The notes beneath the pieces were generated by a model that searched no databases, was not told where the DNA came from, and was given only the letters and a program-made list of their open reading frames with translations. The position numbers were made by a program, and so were the translations under genes. A stretch of DNA of 64,000 nt from Phytophthora quininea. Its lineage: Eukaryota > Oomycota > Peronosporomycetes > Peronosporales > Peronosporaceae. Positions 53,406-64,000 of the stretch are shown one piece after another (within the stretch, counting starts at the first letter, position 1; every line of letters starts with the position of its first letter). The stretch lies in NCBI GenBank assembly GCA_011947345.1, contig JAAVTG010000721.1, positions 62,001-126,000 of the forward strand, read 5' to 3'.

Positions 53406-55067
53406 TTACAAAGTCAGTTTCAAAGCAATACCAGTCGGTTCACACTTCCGTCGATCTGCGCTCGAAAGACGTTTGTCGAAGACGATATTCTCTTGGGTGA
53501 TCATCTCCAGCTTGCATGGCGTCAAAGCGAGCTCTAGACCTCGCTCCTTTATATAACTCATACAGTTCAACTGCGAAGCGGGTAACCAGTCTGTTTCGGT
53601 ATAACCCTTCCACTTGACATTGTACTCGCGAACACGCTTGGAATTGCGCGTTGGCCGTTTCCACCTCATGTCCAAAATTTCTTCGACTTCATATTCGTCG
53701 TTTTGGGCATCGGGTTCCCAGCTGTCTTCAGGCAACAGTTCAGCATCGAAGTCATCCTCGTCACTCACAGAAATCTCCGCTGTAGGGTGCTTAGGAAATA
53801 ACGCCCTGGGCTTCAATCGGCTGATGTGGACCCAAGGATTCACTCGGTAACCAGTGTCGGAAACCCTCAACTTGACTCTGAGGTCATTATGAATTTCTTC
53901 GATGCGGAACGGCCCGTGCCACAGATGAGCAAGCTTTCGGCTCAGTCCCGGTAGGACCTTAGGTATGTACAGCCAGACTGCGTCACCTTCCCTGAAACCA
54001 CTTTTCAAGCGATCAGACAACTCGTTCCAAGCCTGGGTCTGTTCTCTTGAGCGTCGTTCCTTGGCTTCCTTCTGCAATTTTCAGCACACACCCTAGCGTA
54101 GCTATAGTCACGCTGCATCTTACAGCGCCATTCGTAGGCGCTGAGTTCGACGAAACCTGAGGGCTTCGGCCCAAGCATAGCAGAAAGCGTGCCTTGAGCG
54201 TCCCATCCGTGGACCAAGTAGAATGGTGTATCCAGGCGAACCGTGTCGAAGGAAGTGTTCAGCGTGAACATCAGCCTTTCAGCGTGGTCATCCCAGTCGC
54301 TTTGGTCAGCTTCAGCGACTTATGCTTGGATGACCCGAATGACCGTCTGCCCTGAGCGCTCTTGCTGGCCATTGGCCTGCGGGCGGTAGGCAAGAGTTGC
54401 CCTCTGCTTGCTGCCCAAGAGCTCACGGAACTTGGTGAAAACCTCGCTCATGAAGCGAGGGTCTTGGTCACGACGGATCATCGAAGACGCGTCAAACCTC
54501 TTGAACACACATTCTTCGTATGCCTCAGCGACGTCTTGGGCGGTGGTCATACTCATCGGCTTGCACATCACGAACCCAGAAAAGGCGTCCTGGAACAGCA
54601 GCAAAAGGTATTGCCGCGGTCAGACTTGGGTAGGTGAGTGACGAAATCCATCGAAACGACTTCAAAGGGCCGGCTCGGCTCAATGTTACCAGGCGAAGGA
54701 CCTGGGTTCGGCGGTCGCCCCTTGGCTGATGCACAGTGCACACACTCTTTGACAAACTTTTCGACATCCGAGTACATCTGCGTCCAAAAGAACTTAGACC
54801 GGAGTTTTCGTACGTGCATGTGATACTTTGATGGCCGCCCTGGAAATCTTCATGGACATAGTGTAGAATGTCAGTTTGAAGAGATTCTGGCACCACCAGT
54901 CTTGGGTCCAAGTTTCTGTCGCGCGGTCGATTACGAGTCGGAGCACTTATCCGGTAGAGCACATCCATTGAGTCCAAGACGTATTGATCGGCGACTTTAG
55001 CGATCTTCCGGACTTGGGCCTTGGAGTAATCTTCTAAGTCCCCAGCCAAGAAATTCTTGATCTGCAC
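53406..55067 (-). pseudogene. Gypsy integrase with C-terminal chromodomain
   Basis: Zinc-finger part: HYVHEDFQGGHQS and CVHCASAKGRP (54568-55067). Core: VSMDFVTHLPKS (first Asp), QDAFSGFVMC, RRDQDPRFMSEVF (second Asp), RPQANGQQERSGQTV (Glu) at 54320-54819. The C-terminal part 53406-54271 includes AVWLYIPKVLPGLSRKLAHLWHGPF and a chromodomain, EVEEILDMRWKR, REYNVKWKGYTETDWLPASQL. Chromodomains steer integration to marked chromatin. Breaks at about 54320 (stop), 54570, 54270 and 54080. Confidence 0.88.
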
Positions 55068-55462
55068 AATCTGGACGTCTCCGTCCTGATGCGCCTTGAT
55101 TCGTCGCCACCTCTCGTCTTGGGCCTCAAGTGGGCTTTTGGTGTAGGTCGTTCTCCTTCTTCCCGAGCTCGAGCACGAGTCACGGCAGCCATCACCTTGG
55201 CAGCATTGGACATGGAGTCTGTTTCTTGGGCGGCAACATTTTCTCCGCCCAAGGGCGCCTCGCTTTGAGCGTCAGTTTCAGATATTTTAGCTGGCTTCAT
55301 CGGCTTCTCTTGCAACTTTGACACCACCTGCAAATGGACGAGCTCCTCCAAATCGGTGATCTCGCTCGACCGCCCAGTCAGTAATCTCTTCGACGTCAAG
55401 TAATCAGCGGCTTGGTTGTAGTCACGTTGACAAGAACCAAATCCAACTTCTTGAACTTCAGT

Positions 55463-57550
55463 TTAAACAACTTCATACTCGGCTAGGCGGCGTTGCAAGT
55501 TAGGTTGATTGCAGTTGATCAGGCCTTGAGTTTGTTGGATGACAATCCTAGAATCACCAACCACTACCAATTCTTCGATCCCACGCTCAACAGCTAGGGT
55601 CAATCCCCTCAACAGTCCATTGTACTCAGCGTCGTTCACCGTGACGTCTTCCAGGATAAAGCCATGCGCACTCAGAATATGCCATCCGGGAGTTTCCATA
55701 GAATGCATCCGCAACTCCCCTTCTGGTCGAGGTCTTGGCCGGCCGCACCATCGAAGGACAGAACCACTCCCTTGAAACTGATATCCAATATTTCTACACT
55801 GATTGGGGGCGGCGCCTTGACGCGCCCCTTGGGTTTTCAGCAACTTCATCTAACGACTCACGTGGAGTGATGCCCGCTCCTAAAATGGCGGTCAAGCCAT
55901 CTTCATCATGTTGCGTTCGGCGGAGTTCCAAAGACCACTTGAACAATTCCAATCCCCAATTGAAGTGACGTCCATCAGCAGTATTCGAAGCCAACAGCCA
56001 CTTCAACACAAAATAGCCGGTGTACACCGCGACGGGGATGCTGAGCCATGAATGAGCGGCCTGAACAGTCCTAGGACGCGCAATATGGCGATCCCCTTTC
56101 TCCGCTAGGTGGTACCTCACTTCAAATTCGTTCAGCACACGCCCAGTATATCGTACGGGTTGGACTATTCCTTCATACTCCTGTCCAAGGACGGCACTTG
56201 CCGCCCAAGGATTCGCGTGAGGTATAATCACAAACTGACGAGTTCGATCTGGGTGTCTTAGAAGTGGAGTTAAAGTAATATTCCGCTTGAGCAACTCGAA
56301 TGCTTCCTTTGCACGCGCGAGGTCCCTTCCCGAACGTACGTGTTCATCCCTCAGTTCGTGCAGGACTGCTGCTATAACAGGTAAGTCTTCGATGAACTTA
56401 TTGTAATAGTTCAGGCTTCCGAGGAAGGACTGCACGCCCTTCAGCGTCGACGGGAAGGGCAGCTCTTGGACGCCCTTAGCGATCTTCGGCGTAGCCCTAA
56501 TTCCTTCAGCGCTGATTTCGTGCGAATGGTATGGGATGGTCAGCTTACCAAACTCGCTCTTCGGCAGACTAACTGAGATCCGCCAGTACCGCAGTCTATA
56601 CAGCAGCGCATCCAGGTCCTCGCACAACTGATCCCATGTCGGAGCTCCGTGAGCGATATCGTCGATATAAGAACTAGGCCCAAGAACTGGACCCAGATGA
56701 CTCGGCATCGGAATATTGCGTTGGAAGACTGTCATGACGTCGGTCAAGGCTGGCACGGTCTTGGGCTTGGGTCCAACATCTGACATATCCTTCGACTTAA
56801 CATCCAAGCCCAGGAAGTCCAACACTTCTGGATCCACATGAGCTTCTTCTTCAGCAGACAATCGAACAAACCCCACAAACAATTGTTGATCACACATTGG
56901 TAAATCAAAGGGGCTTTCTTAAACCCGAAATGCATGCGTACCCACTAGAAGAGACCAAAGGGACAGATGAACGCTGAAATCAACTGCGCTCTCTCTGTCA
57001 TCAAGATCGCCCAAAAGCCGCTCGCCATATCCAAGGACATGAACCACATCGCTGCCTCGAAGCCGATCAACAAATCGTCGATCAAGGGTAGCGGGTAGCT
57101 AGACAGCTTGATGAAACTGTTGACCAGACGGTAATCAATACACATCCTGATGTCCACCCCATTCTTCTTGAGTACGATCACGATGGGTGACGCCCAGGGC
57201 GACTCGGAGAATCCTATTAATTCAGTTTTAAGAAGTTTCTTCAGTAGGTCATAGACTTTGACCAACAGGTGCGGTGCCACTTGCCGCGCGCGTTGTGCAA
57301 CGGGCTTTGCGTCACCGACATCCAAGTCGCAGACAACTCCATGGGAACCCGCTTCTTCAATGTTGCATTCAGGGCTGAGACCCTCCAACTCGAGGAGCAT
57401 GGTCAGTTCATCTCGAAGCAGGGCCATCAACTCACCACCCTCGCGTATGTACACCGCGGGCTCAAGGTCAAGCTCTTCGGCGGTTACTCGCATAACTCGA
57501 ACATATTCACGCTTAAGCTTTTCGACCGGCGTACCAATCATAGCCTGCAT
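55463..57550 (-). pseudogene. Gypsy reverse transcriptase with two RNase H domains
   Basis: RT start at 56945-57550: PVAQRARQVAPHLLVKVYDLLKKLL, ESPWASPIVIVLKKNG, MCIDYRLVNSFI, MSLDMASGFW. After a break, SSYIDDIAHG (the YxDD box) and RVLNEFEVRYH, the usual Gypsy RNase H tether, at 55794-56897. A second RNase H at 55463-55849 shows SFDGAA, NDAEYNGLLRGL, VVVGDSRIVIQQ with D-E-D positions across one frame slip. A second, archaeal-type RNase H has been reported in oomycete Ty3/Gypsy elements. Frame breaks at about 56900 and 55800. Confidence 0.85.
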
Positions 57551-57613
57551 CGGGAACTCGACTTCACCATCCGTAGAATCTAAATTCGAAGCTTCGTCGG
57601 GAACATCATCCTC

Positions 57614-59308
57614 TTAAACTTCACATCCAACGTTTAGTGCAGAAACTTCGATCGAAGAATTAGTCACGTCAATGTCGCCCTTCAGCTCACGCTTGACAAC
57701 TTCTACCTCTTCGTGATACGCCCCTTGACAAGGATCATAATCGCCCTTGGACATTAGATCCAAGGCAGAACCGTCTTCAGTCAGCTCTGTACTCACTGGG
57801 ACGTCCGCTTCAAACTCCGTCTGAACCGCGGCATCGACCAGTTTTCTTGGGTGGCTAGTTGAGGAACTTTCGTCGACTGACTTGGTCGCACATTCGTTCA
57901 GCGTAGTTCGAAGACGGGCTAGCCGAACCTCGGCAGAGACTTCAGTAGGCCGCTGAACAATCTTGGTTGGCCACTTGTACGTTGGGCGATCAACACAAGG
58001 ATATTCAAACTCCACCGGTTCCCGCTCAGCGAGTGCCTTCAACCTCCGCTGTCGAAAGCGGTTGTCCTTCGAGACTGTACTCTCATAGATGAGGTGCTGC
58101 CACTGGGCATACCTTCTACTACTTGAGCGCACGAATCGCCCTGTTGGGTACTCGCCGAATTCTACAACTCGCGCCAAAGGTGTTCTGGGTTCGATCCACA
58201 AGTCCCGGTCAGAGATGTTTACCACCTTGATACCGACTACTCAAGAGCGCGCCGCATAGATAACTTTGGTCACCCAGCGGTCGCCTCGACCAGCCCACAC
58301 AACGTCTCGCTGTGGGTTCGACATACCATAATCCACTCGCACGACAGCGTTCTCTCCTGGGCGGAGAGAGAGCATTCCCCGTGGGACCACCGGAAAATTT
58401 GCCTTGGGCGGCCGCTCAGTAGCTCCAAGCAAGAGCACCGTTTCTTCATCTGGCAGTTGAACCAGACCTTCACGGATACACAGCCGAACGCCTGCCGCGT
58501 GCATGAAATCCATTCCAAGAAGCACATCTACTCCCTCGCCGATATTGGAGATAAGTAGATCCAAGACATATACAACTCTTGATCCAAGAGTGGCCCTGAC
58601 TTGGGCGCACGCTGTAATGTAGGTGGGGACCCCACCCAGACCTGACACTTTCATCGTGTCGCGCGACTTGAGCCTGAGTCCGAGCTTACGCGCAAAGTCG
58701 TAACTCAGTATACTCACAGTCGCGCCGGAATCCAAGAGTATTGGAATCCGGAAGTTGTTCACAGCGCCATGCACCAAGGCAACGTCCTTCGACGACTTGT
58801 CATCATGATCCGACCACCAACCATAACGCTCTCCTGGACACAGTTGGAATTCTACTCGTCCATCTTCCTCTTGTTCTCTTGAATGTACGTTTTTATCAAC
58901 GTAGTCTTCTCTTGAACTTAAGTTTCTTGAGCGCAGATTTGGGTCAATTGTTGGATCTTGAATCGTAGTCATGCATTGTTGGTTATCTTGGTCTCTCTTC
59001 CTCTTCAGCTCAGGGCCTACGTACACTAAGACACACAATTCCTGGGGTTTCTTGAGCCCGACGCGTTCTGGATCCCCATCCAGCGGGCTTAGTGGTTTAG
59101 CGTTTCTTCCCCAGGATTGTTCGAACTTACATCCAAGAAATATTTCTGGATGTGTTCGGGCAGGTCCTTCAGTGCACCTCGGCGAGCGAGTTCTTTCATT
59201 TCTTGGACGAGCTTCAGTTCTACACATTGGCCGTCGCGGTGGAACTTTCCACACAGGGAACACTTGCGCTTTAAACAGCGCCATGTCGGATGTCCTCGGT
59301 CTCCACAT
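57614..59308 (-). pseudogene. Gypsy aspartic protease region and spacer
   Basis: The frame 58241-59308 carries IPILLDSGATVSILSYDFA, the protease catalytic D-S/T-G, and LLISNIGEGVDVLLGMDFM, the flap and second conserved loop. The frame 57614-58225 is the link to RT, with LWIEPRTPLARVVEF near its start and acidic text. The stop and start at 58225-58241 separate them. Confidence 0.82.
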
Positions 59309-60603
59309 TGGTCACAGATCTCCTCCCTCCAACACGCATCACCAGTGTGGCCCCAATTCATGCACTTCTCGCAGAACTCATTACGGTGAGAGTTATTACA
59401 CCGCTGTGCTTGGGGTACTGGACGTGCATTGTTGAACTGCGCCGAAGGGCGAGGGCCCATACCTTCAGCGCGGTACGCTTGTTACATGGGCTCAGGTTCT
59501 TCAGTGGAAGTTCCTTGAGCGGCAGATTCTTGGGCAGAGTTTTCTTCAGCAAAGACTAGAGCCTTTTCTTCAAACTCATCTTCTTCCTGAAAGCTGACAT
59601 GTCTTTCGACTTCAGCTTCCGCCCTAGCATCGGGCCCTTGGGACACATACGCACGTTTTGGATGACTAGTCTTGTACCTGTCACGAGAGTAGTTGTTGTC
59701 CGCGCGGAAATCGCGAGGCCTGGACGGAGTGTCGTGGTCATCAACCCTCCACACGTCTTCATCTCTGTCCAAGGCACGCTCTAAGTGTTTCATGCTTTTG
59801 AAACTCGAGCCCTGCAAGGTCACCTTGAGCGTTGAACACTTCTACTTCGTGATGAAGCGACGGATATGTCTCTCTCGACTGGTCGCCCTAGACAAGTAAC
59901 GAACTCCAGCTCTGGTAGCAGCTGCGTTCAAGCAGTAGAACTCGCGTGCGGTTTCCGACTTATTCATCTGCATGGGGTAGTACTGCTCTCGGTACCGCTT
60001 CTTGGACTTACGCCACATCTTTCGAAATAGCTTCGAAAAGTGCTTCCAGTCCTTCCGCGCAGATTTCGGTAACTGCGTCAGCCAGTTCCGCAGCGCAGGA
60101 GACAGTCGGCTCTTGAGCTGGCGCATCTTCATGTGGTTAGACCAGTGACCTTGGGCGGCCACGTCCAAGAAACGTTCCCACCAGCCAGATCGGATAGACA
60201 AGGCCTCTTTCTCGTCAAAGCGTTCAATCGCGTCGAAGCCGATGTAGGGCCTGTAGGTCCACACTGTCGTGGTTCTCCCGCTTCTTGAAGTTGATGTCGA
60301 AAGCGCTGTATCCTCCTCGCCTAGACTGTCACTGTCCGAGTCGTCACCAGAGCTTGTGTCGCTCCCGTCGCTGTCGTCATCTTCACTGGAACTGCTGCTG
60401 CTTGAACTGTCATCCGAAGGTGGAGAGTCCGGACGCCTGTTGCTTTTCTTCGACGGAGTTTTCTTGGGCGTCGGCTTCTTTGATTCCTCCTTGGGCGGCG
60501 TTTTCTTCGGCGCAGGTCTTTGTTGGGATAATGCCCCTTGGGCGGCAGTACTAGGCTCAGTCTTCAACGTCGGTTCAAGCTTCACCGTGGCTGGCACCTT
60601 CAA
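59089..60603 (-). pseudogene. Gypsy gag: capsid-like region and three zinc knuckles
   Basis: 59842-60603: Pro/Lys-rich KKTPPKEESKKPTPKK, Ser/Asp run, then capsid-like GFDAIERFDEKEAL, WWERFLDVAAQGHW, ALRNWLTQLPKSARKDW, a retrotransposon gag signature. 59482-59823: acidic AEENSAQESAAQ. 59089-59460: knuckles CEKCMNWGHTGDAC, CDQCGDRGHPTWRC and CSLCGKFHRDGQC. Frame breaks at about 59840 and 59470. Confidence 0.85.
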
Positions 60604-60842
60604 GGTACTTGTCGCACTGACAGCTGGCGCGGATTGGGCGGGCGGTAAAGACTCCCCATGATTACGCCACTTGAAGTTGCTTAATGAGGGTTAGCCTCAT
60701 GCTCTTTCTTCACCTCGGTTGCCGAATGAGGGTGAGGGGGCACACGTGTCTGTTGGACTTGGAACAACGTCGTCCGAAGATCTCGGATCTGGCCAGCCTG
60801 GAACTTCTGCAAGTTAGACGCCGTCAAGCGCGAGCGCGCGGA

Positions 60843-62576
60843 AGAGCGCGAGACGGCATCGACCTCCTGCTAGATGGCTGCCACCTGCACAGTCACTTGA
60901 TCGGAGAGCTGCTGCACCATCGCCTGCGTGGCCTGTTCAAACCAGATCGCGCGCTCCGCCTCGACTTCAGCGTCTCGCGCTCGCTCCCACTCGGCCCACA
61001 TGGCCTCACGCTCTTGGGCGAGGTTCGCCCAGTCGGCTTCAGCCGTCTCCCTCTCCTTGCGAAGAAGTCCTTCGATGTCAAGTTGAGGAGCCAGCTTGAC
61101 TTCCCGGGCTTTCTCCCTAGCGGCGCGTTCTTCGACGACGCGGGCACGGGATTCGGCGTCACGGCGAGTTAGATCGGTCTTGGTCAGCGCGTTCATCATA
61201 ACTTGTAATTGCTGTTGCATCTCATAGCGCTGTTCCTTCACCGTATTTTGAAGCTCTTGCCGCAGGTGCTCACTTTCCTTCGACTGCCTTTCAAGATGTT
61301 CAGCAGTCTCACGGCACATTTTCGCCATGGCCTCCTGTTCTTGGTGCAGGATATTCACCGCGACTTGCGATACCCTCGACGTGGTCGACCGCACTGAGCG
61401 ATGAGAGCGTTCCGAATGCGTAGACTCCGGCCTGTGTGGATATTCATCCTTCGACTCAACATCCCAGGCGGGGAGTTCTTCAGCGTGGTTAGGACCAACC
61501 TCTCGCGGAGGTCGGCCTTGGCTGCTGGGTGGACTTCTCGCATCGAACGTCCTAGAGTGGGGGTCCTCTTCGATCGTAGGTTGTGGAGGGTAGTCTGTAC
61601 GCGTGAAGGTACCGCCATAGGCACCACCACTAAAACCACCACCTCCTGCTGTACGCGCGGTGAAGACCATAGCCCCTATCTTGAGCGGGGCATGTGCGCC
61701 GAAGAGCTTTGCCCCGCTTCCGGTATAGACGAGGAAGACGAGCTATTGCGCGACGTGTTGACACTCGGCCACGACTCATCAGAAGCATGAGGTTCAACAG
61801 AACTCAGAACGGCTGCCGTCGGACGCTGGCCAGGGCCATCTTGGATGGTCATTCGAAGAACTCCGGCGGCCAAGCTCGACGCTTGGGTGGACGTCCCTCG
61901 TGACAGCTCCGACCTAGATGGTGGCGTCGCCAGGGATTGCTCTTGGGCAGAGTTCTCCGCTGTAAATTCATGCGGGCTTCGACGAGTCGTTAGTCCGGAC
62001 ATCGTGAAGTACCAAGCGAACTCCTGACCGAGCAAGTCTACTTCATCTGGCGCCATTGTCATCTCTACGTCCAAGAAACCGGGTCCTTGGGCGGAGTTTT
62101 CTTCAGCGGCCACTTCTGCGACTTGCCCCTCCGACATAAACACATTGTCTACGTCCAAGGGCGCGGGTCCGGGCAAAGTCTGGACTTCATGACACTCCCT
62201 CCAGCACCTAGCTGGCGCCACTCGATGAGTTCCGCGTCAAGGTAAGCTTGGACTTCATTCACCACTGAAAGAACCCAATCTAAGGGCACCCGCGAAGCGT
62301 TCTTCCGATACCATTCAGGAACCAGGTTTTCAAACCTGAAACCCGCTTCGAAGAGGAGTGTCTGCACGAAGCAGCGCACTCCCTAGACGAGAAGCGTTCG
62401 GCCGGGACTTTTATGGCGGAAACGTCTTGGGCGAGACTCATATGCCAACGCTCTGGACGCAAGTCTCCCAACCAAGCCGCACCGGGATCCCTAGTCTGAG
62501 CCTTTCAGCGAAGAAGTTCGAAGTCAACACGACACATTCGACCCACTTAGTCGCACCACCTCTTGGGTTCAGCCAT
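60843..62576 (-). pseudogene. Gypsy gag N-terminal region, coiled coil
   Basis: A possible ATG at 62574-62576 (MAEPKRW) is followed by stops. 62149-62471: LRPERWHMSLAQDVSAIKVPAERFSSR and VLSVVNEVQAYLDAELIEW. 61676-62221: VAAEENSAQGPGFLD and FTAENSAQEQS. 60870-61670: a long heptad-rich coiled coil (about residues 90-230) ending VQQLSDQVTVQVAA. Probably a multimerising extension of gag. Several breaks. Confidence 0.65.
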
Positions 62577-62637
62577 TAGTACTTGAGGACAGGAGGGACT
62601 ACTGGCCCCGAAGGGGTTCTTTCCCACCTACGCACTT

Positions 62638-62650
62638 GGTCGCGGCACCA
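62638..62650 (-). promoter_or_regulatory. Primer-binding site of the Gypsy element
   Basis: The minus strand TGGTGCCGCGACC starts with TGG (pairs with the tRNA 3' CCA) and lies two bases inside the presumed LTR end ...CA (62653-62654). The priming tRNA was not identified. Confidence 0.6.
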
Positions 62651-62652
62651 GT

Positions 62653-63480
62653 TGTGGTGTAGGAATTACTCCACTTGGCAACGCAGCCTTAATATACAGT
62701 AGCCCCTGCCCACAACAACACGTCTCTCCTCTTGCGAAGGTTCGACGAGAGTTGAGGCTTCGCCTGAAGGACGCCCAACTCGACTCACCCAGAGCCAGTC
62801 AAACGCACCCTCCTGCGATGTTTCGGCCAACCAAACAGCGCCACTAGCCCCGAGCTTTGGCTAGGATGCTTAACACACAATAAACTCACTCGAACTCCGG
62901 GGTTCCTCTAAAGAGAGGAAGCCACGCCTGGGGAAAGCGCTTCCGGAGCCGCCGCAGCAGAGCTACGGCTAATAGGGTCGAGGTGGAGGCGAATAGGCTC
63001 TCCTTGATAATATAGCGGCTTAGTACGCGCCGCGAATCAATCCCTTTCGGGCAACACACACTTCTTGCCCTGCAAACGAACGCTCGCACAAACTGCTCAC
63101 CGCGATCGCCGAACTAGCATAATCCAGACACACACACACAAGTCTTACCTCTGGAAGTCCAGGAGCTTGTGCGGCTTGAGTAGTCGGTGGAAAATACTGT
63201 TCTGTTTAATGTGGCCATTCGGCCTTATCGTTTCCTATGTCTTTCAGTATGTCCTATACAAATATACAGTGAACGAAGGTTCGTTTCAGATCTTGCGACC
63301 CTCTACGAATACTCGAACCGTCGTCATCCGCGGGAATTGTGAAACTTCGCAAGCGCCTAGTATAGGACCTACCGTCCTAATATAGTCCGACGTCGTCCTG
63401 AACTAGGCGTCTTCTTAAACCCAGGTTCGTGAGTCTAGCGTAGTGACGCATTGCCACTATATCCAGGGGTTCGTCAGCAT
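62653..63480 (-). repeat. Presumed 5' LTR of the Gypsy element (outer end uncertain)
   Basis: It begins TGTGGTGTAGG on the plus strand next to the PBS. It contains a GC-rich portion and no ORF of note. The outer end is set loosely before the next coding fragment; no second LTR is in view for comparison. Confidence 0.45.
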
Positions 63481-63539
63481 GGTTTTGACTCTGCCTCAGT
63501 ATACCCTTAGCGCACCCAATACTGCGAAAGTTCCACTGC

Positions 63540-64000
63540 TCAACCCTTCGACCCGCCGCGTAGCGAACAATCGCTACACCACATATGCTCGCGCATCCGC
63601 AGCGAACTTTTCTTCATCCTCAGTTTCAACAGAAGTTGATAGGCGGAGATCCTGGGGACTCGCATTTTCTTCAGCGGCACTTCCACGAGGAACGAGGGCC
63701 TTTTCTTCATCTGACTCTTTAGACTCCATGTCAGCATCCGCATCTTCATCCAAGGGCAGAGACTCCATCGCATCTTCAGCTGACTTGACGCTTTGCTCCT
63801 TAGATCGTTCATCCCGGACAGCGAGTGTCGTCACCGACAACTCTGTCCCGACTTCCGGCGGCGGAAAACTCGCAGTTCTCGACGCTGCCGGGGCTCAACC
63901 ATATCGGCGCCTCCTGATGACGCCTGGGCGGCACGCTCAAGACTCGCGTCTTGAACTTGACTGTCTTGGACGTTAGTTTCTTGACCCTGGGGGTCCAGCT
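63540..64000 (-). pseudogene. Second gag-like fragment, runs off right edge
   Basis: Minus frames: GQETNVQDSQVQDASLERAAQ, then MESKESDEEKALVPRGSAAEENAS and VETEDEEKFAA. It resembles the EEKALVFAEENSAQES region of the Gypsy gag at about 59.55 kb, so it is another copy or a rearranged part of the same family. Confidence 0.55.

Larger units (their letters stand above)
53406..62576 (-). mobile_element. Ty3/Gypsy chromovirus-type retrotransposon, decayed
   Basis: Minus-strand order: gag (62576 to ~59842), zinc knuckles, protease, RT, RNase H, second RNase H, integrase, chromodomain (to 53406). This order and the chromodomain place it with chromoviruses. Numerous frame breaks. A primer-binding site and LTR edge lie at 62638-62653; the opposite LTR was not found. 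Confidence 0.88.

Overview
The window looks like gene-sparse, transposon-rich DNA of a plant-pathogenic oomycete, most likely Phytophthora or a close downy mildew. The evidence is a dense set of RxLR-dEER/WY-type effector genes and remnants (signal peptide, then RNLR, RFLR or RSLR, then EER, then W- and Y-containing helices), oomycete-type Inr/FPR core promoters just upstream of several of them, and a mixture of LINE, tRNA-SINE, Helitron, MULE, DIRS-like and chromodomain Ty3/Gypsy elements. No housekeeping gene was recognised. Genus is inferred and species cannot be read.

Layout. 1-3.3 kb: broken minus-strand effectors, a perfect hairpin and one copy of a 246-bp effector-downstream repeat. 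3.3-11.9 kb: a near full-length but decayed LINE (A, 4411-10699) sitting inside another LINE (B), with an 18-bp target-site duplication. 11.9-15.5 kb: effector remnants and LINE scraps. 15.5-17.2 kb: non-coding DNA rich in ACGTGT/ACATGT words. 17.36-20.13 kb: a Helitron whose two ends can be placed to the base, because a second copy of its target lies uninterrupted (inverted) near 38.9 kb. 21-38.4 kb: an effector archipelago with two nearly complete genes (20988-21710 plus; 36042-36692 minus), one C-terminally broken gene (23722-24267) and about ten pseudogenes. Several are cut by LINE copies that left target-site duplications, and a tRNA-derived SINE sits inside LINE C. A MULE transposase with a SWIM zinc finger occupies about 30.7-33.6 kb.

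38.4-53.4 kb: a Helitron scrap, unassigned DNA, then a DIRS-like region: repeat R1, gag-like ORFs, RT/RNase H (45828-47775), a diverged second repeat R2, a tyrosine recombinase (49428-50446) and a large unrecognised coiled-coil/basic ORF (50521-53037). 53.4-62.6 kb, minus strand: a chromodomain Ty3/Gypsy element with gag, three zinc knuckles, aspartic protease, RT, two RNase H domains (the second archaeal-like), integrase and chromodomain, followed by a PBS and one LTR edge near 62.65 kb. Another gag-like fragment runs off the right edge.

The genes do not form a pathway. They show an effector-diversification zone in which WY effectors are duplicated, fused, frameshifted and interrupted by transposons. 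The least explained signal is a short word family, CTTGRRCG, enriched across 41-62.5 kb on both strands. It is found in coding and non-coding DNA, in different reading frames, and in elements of unrelated type.
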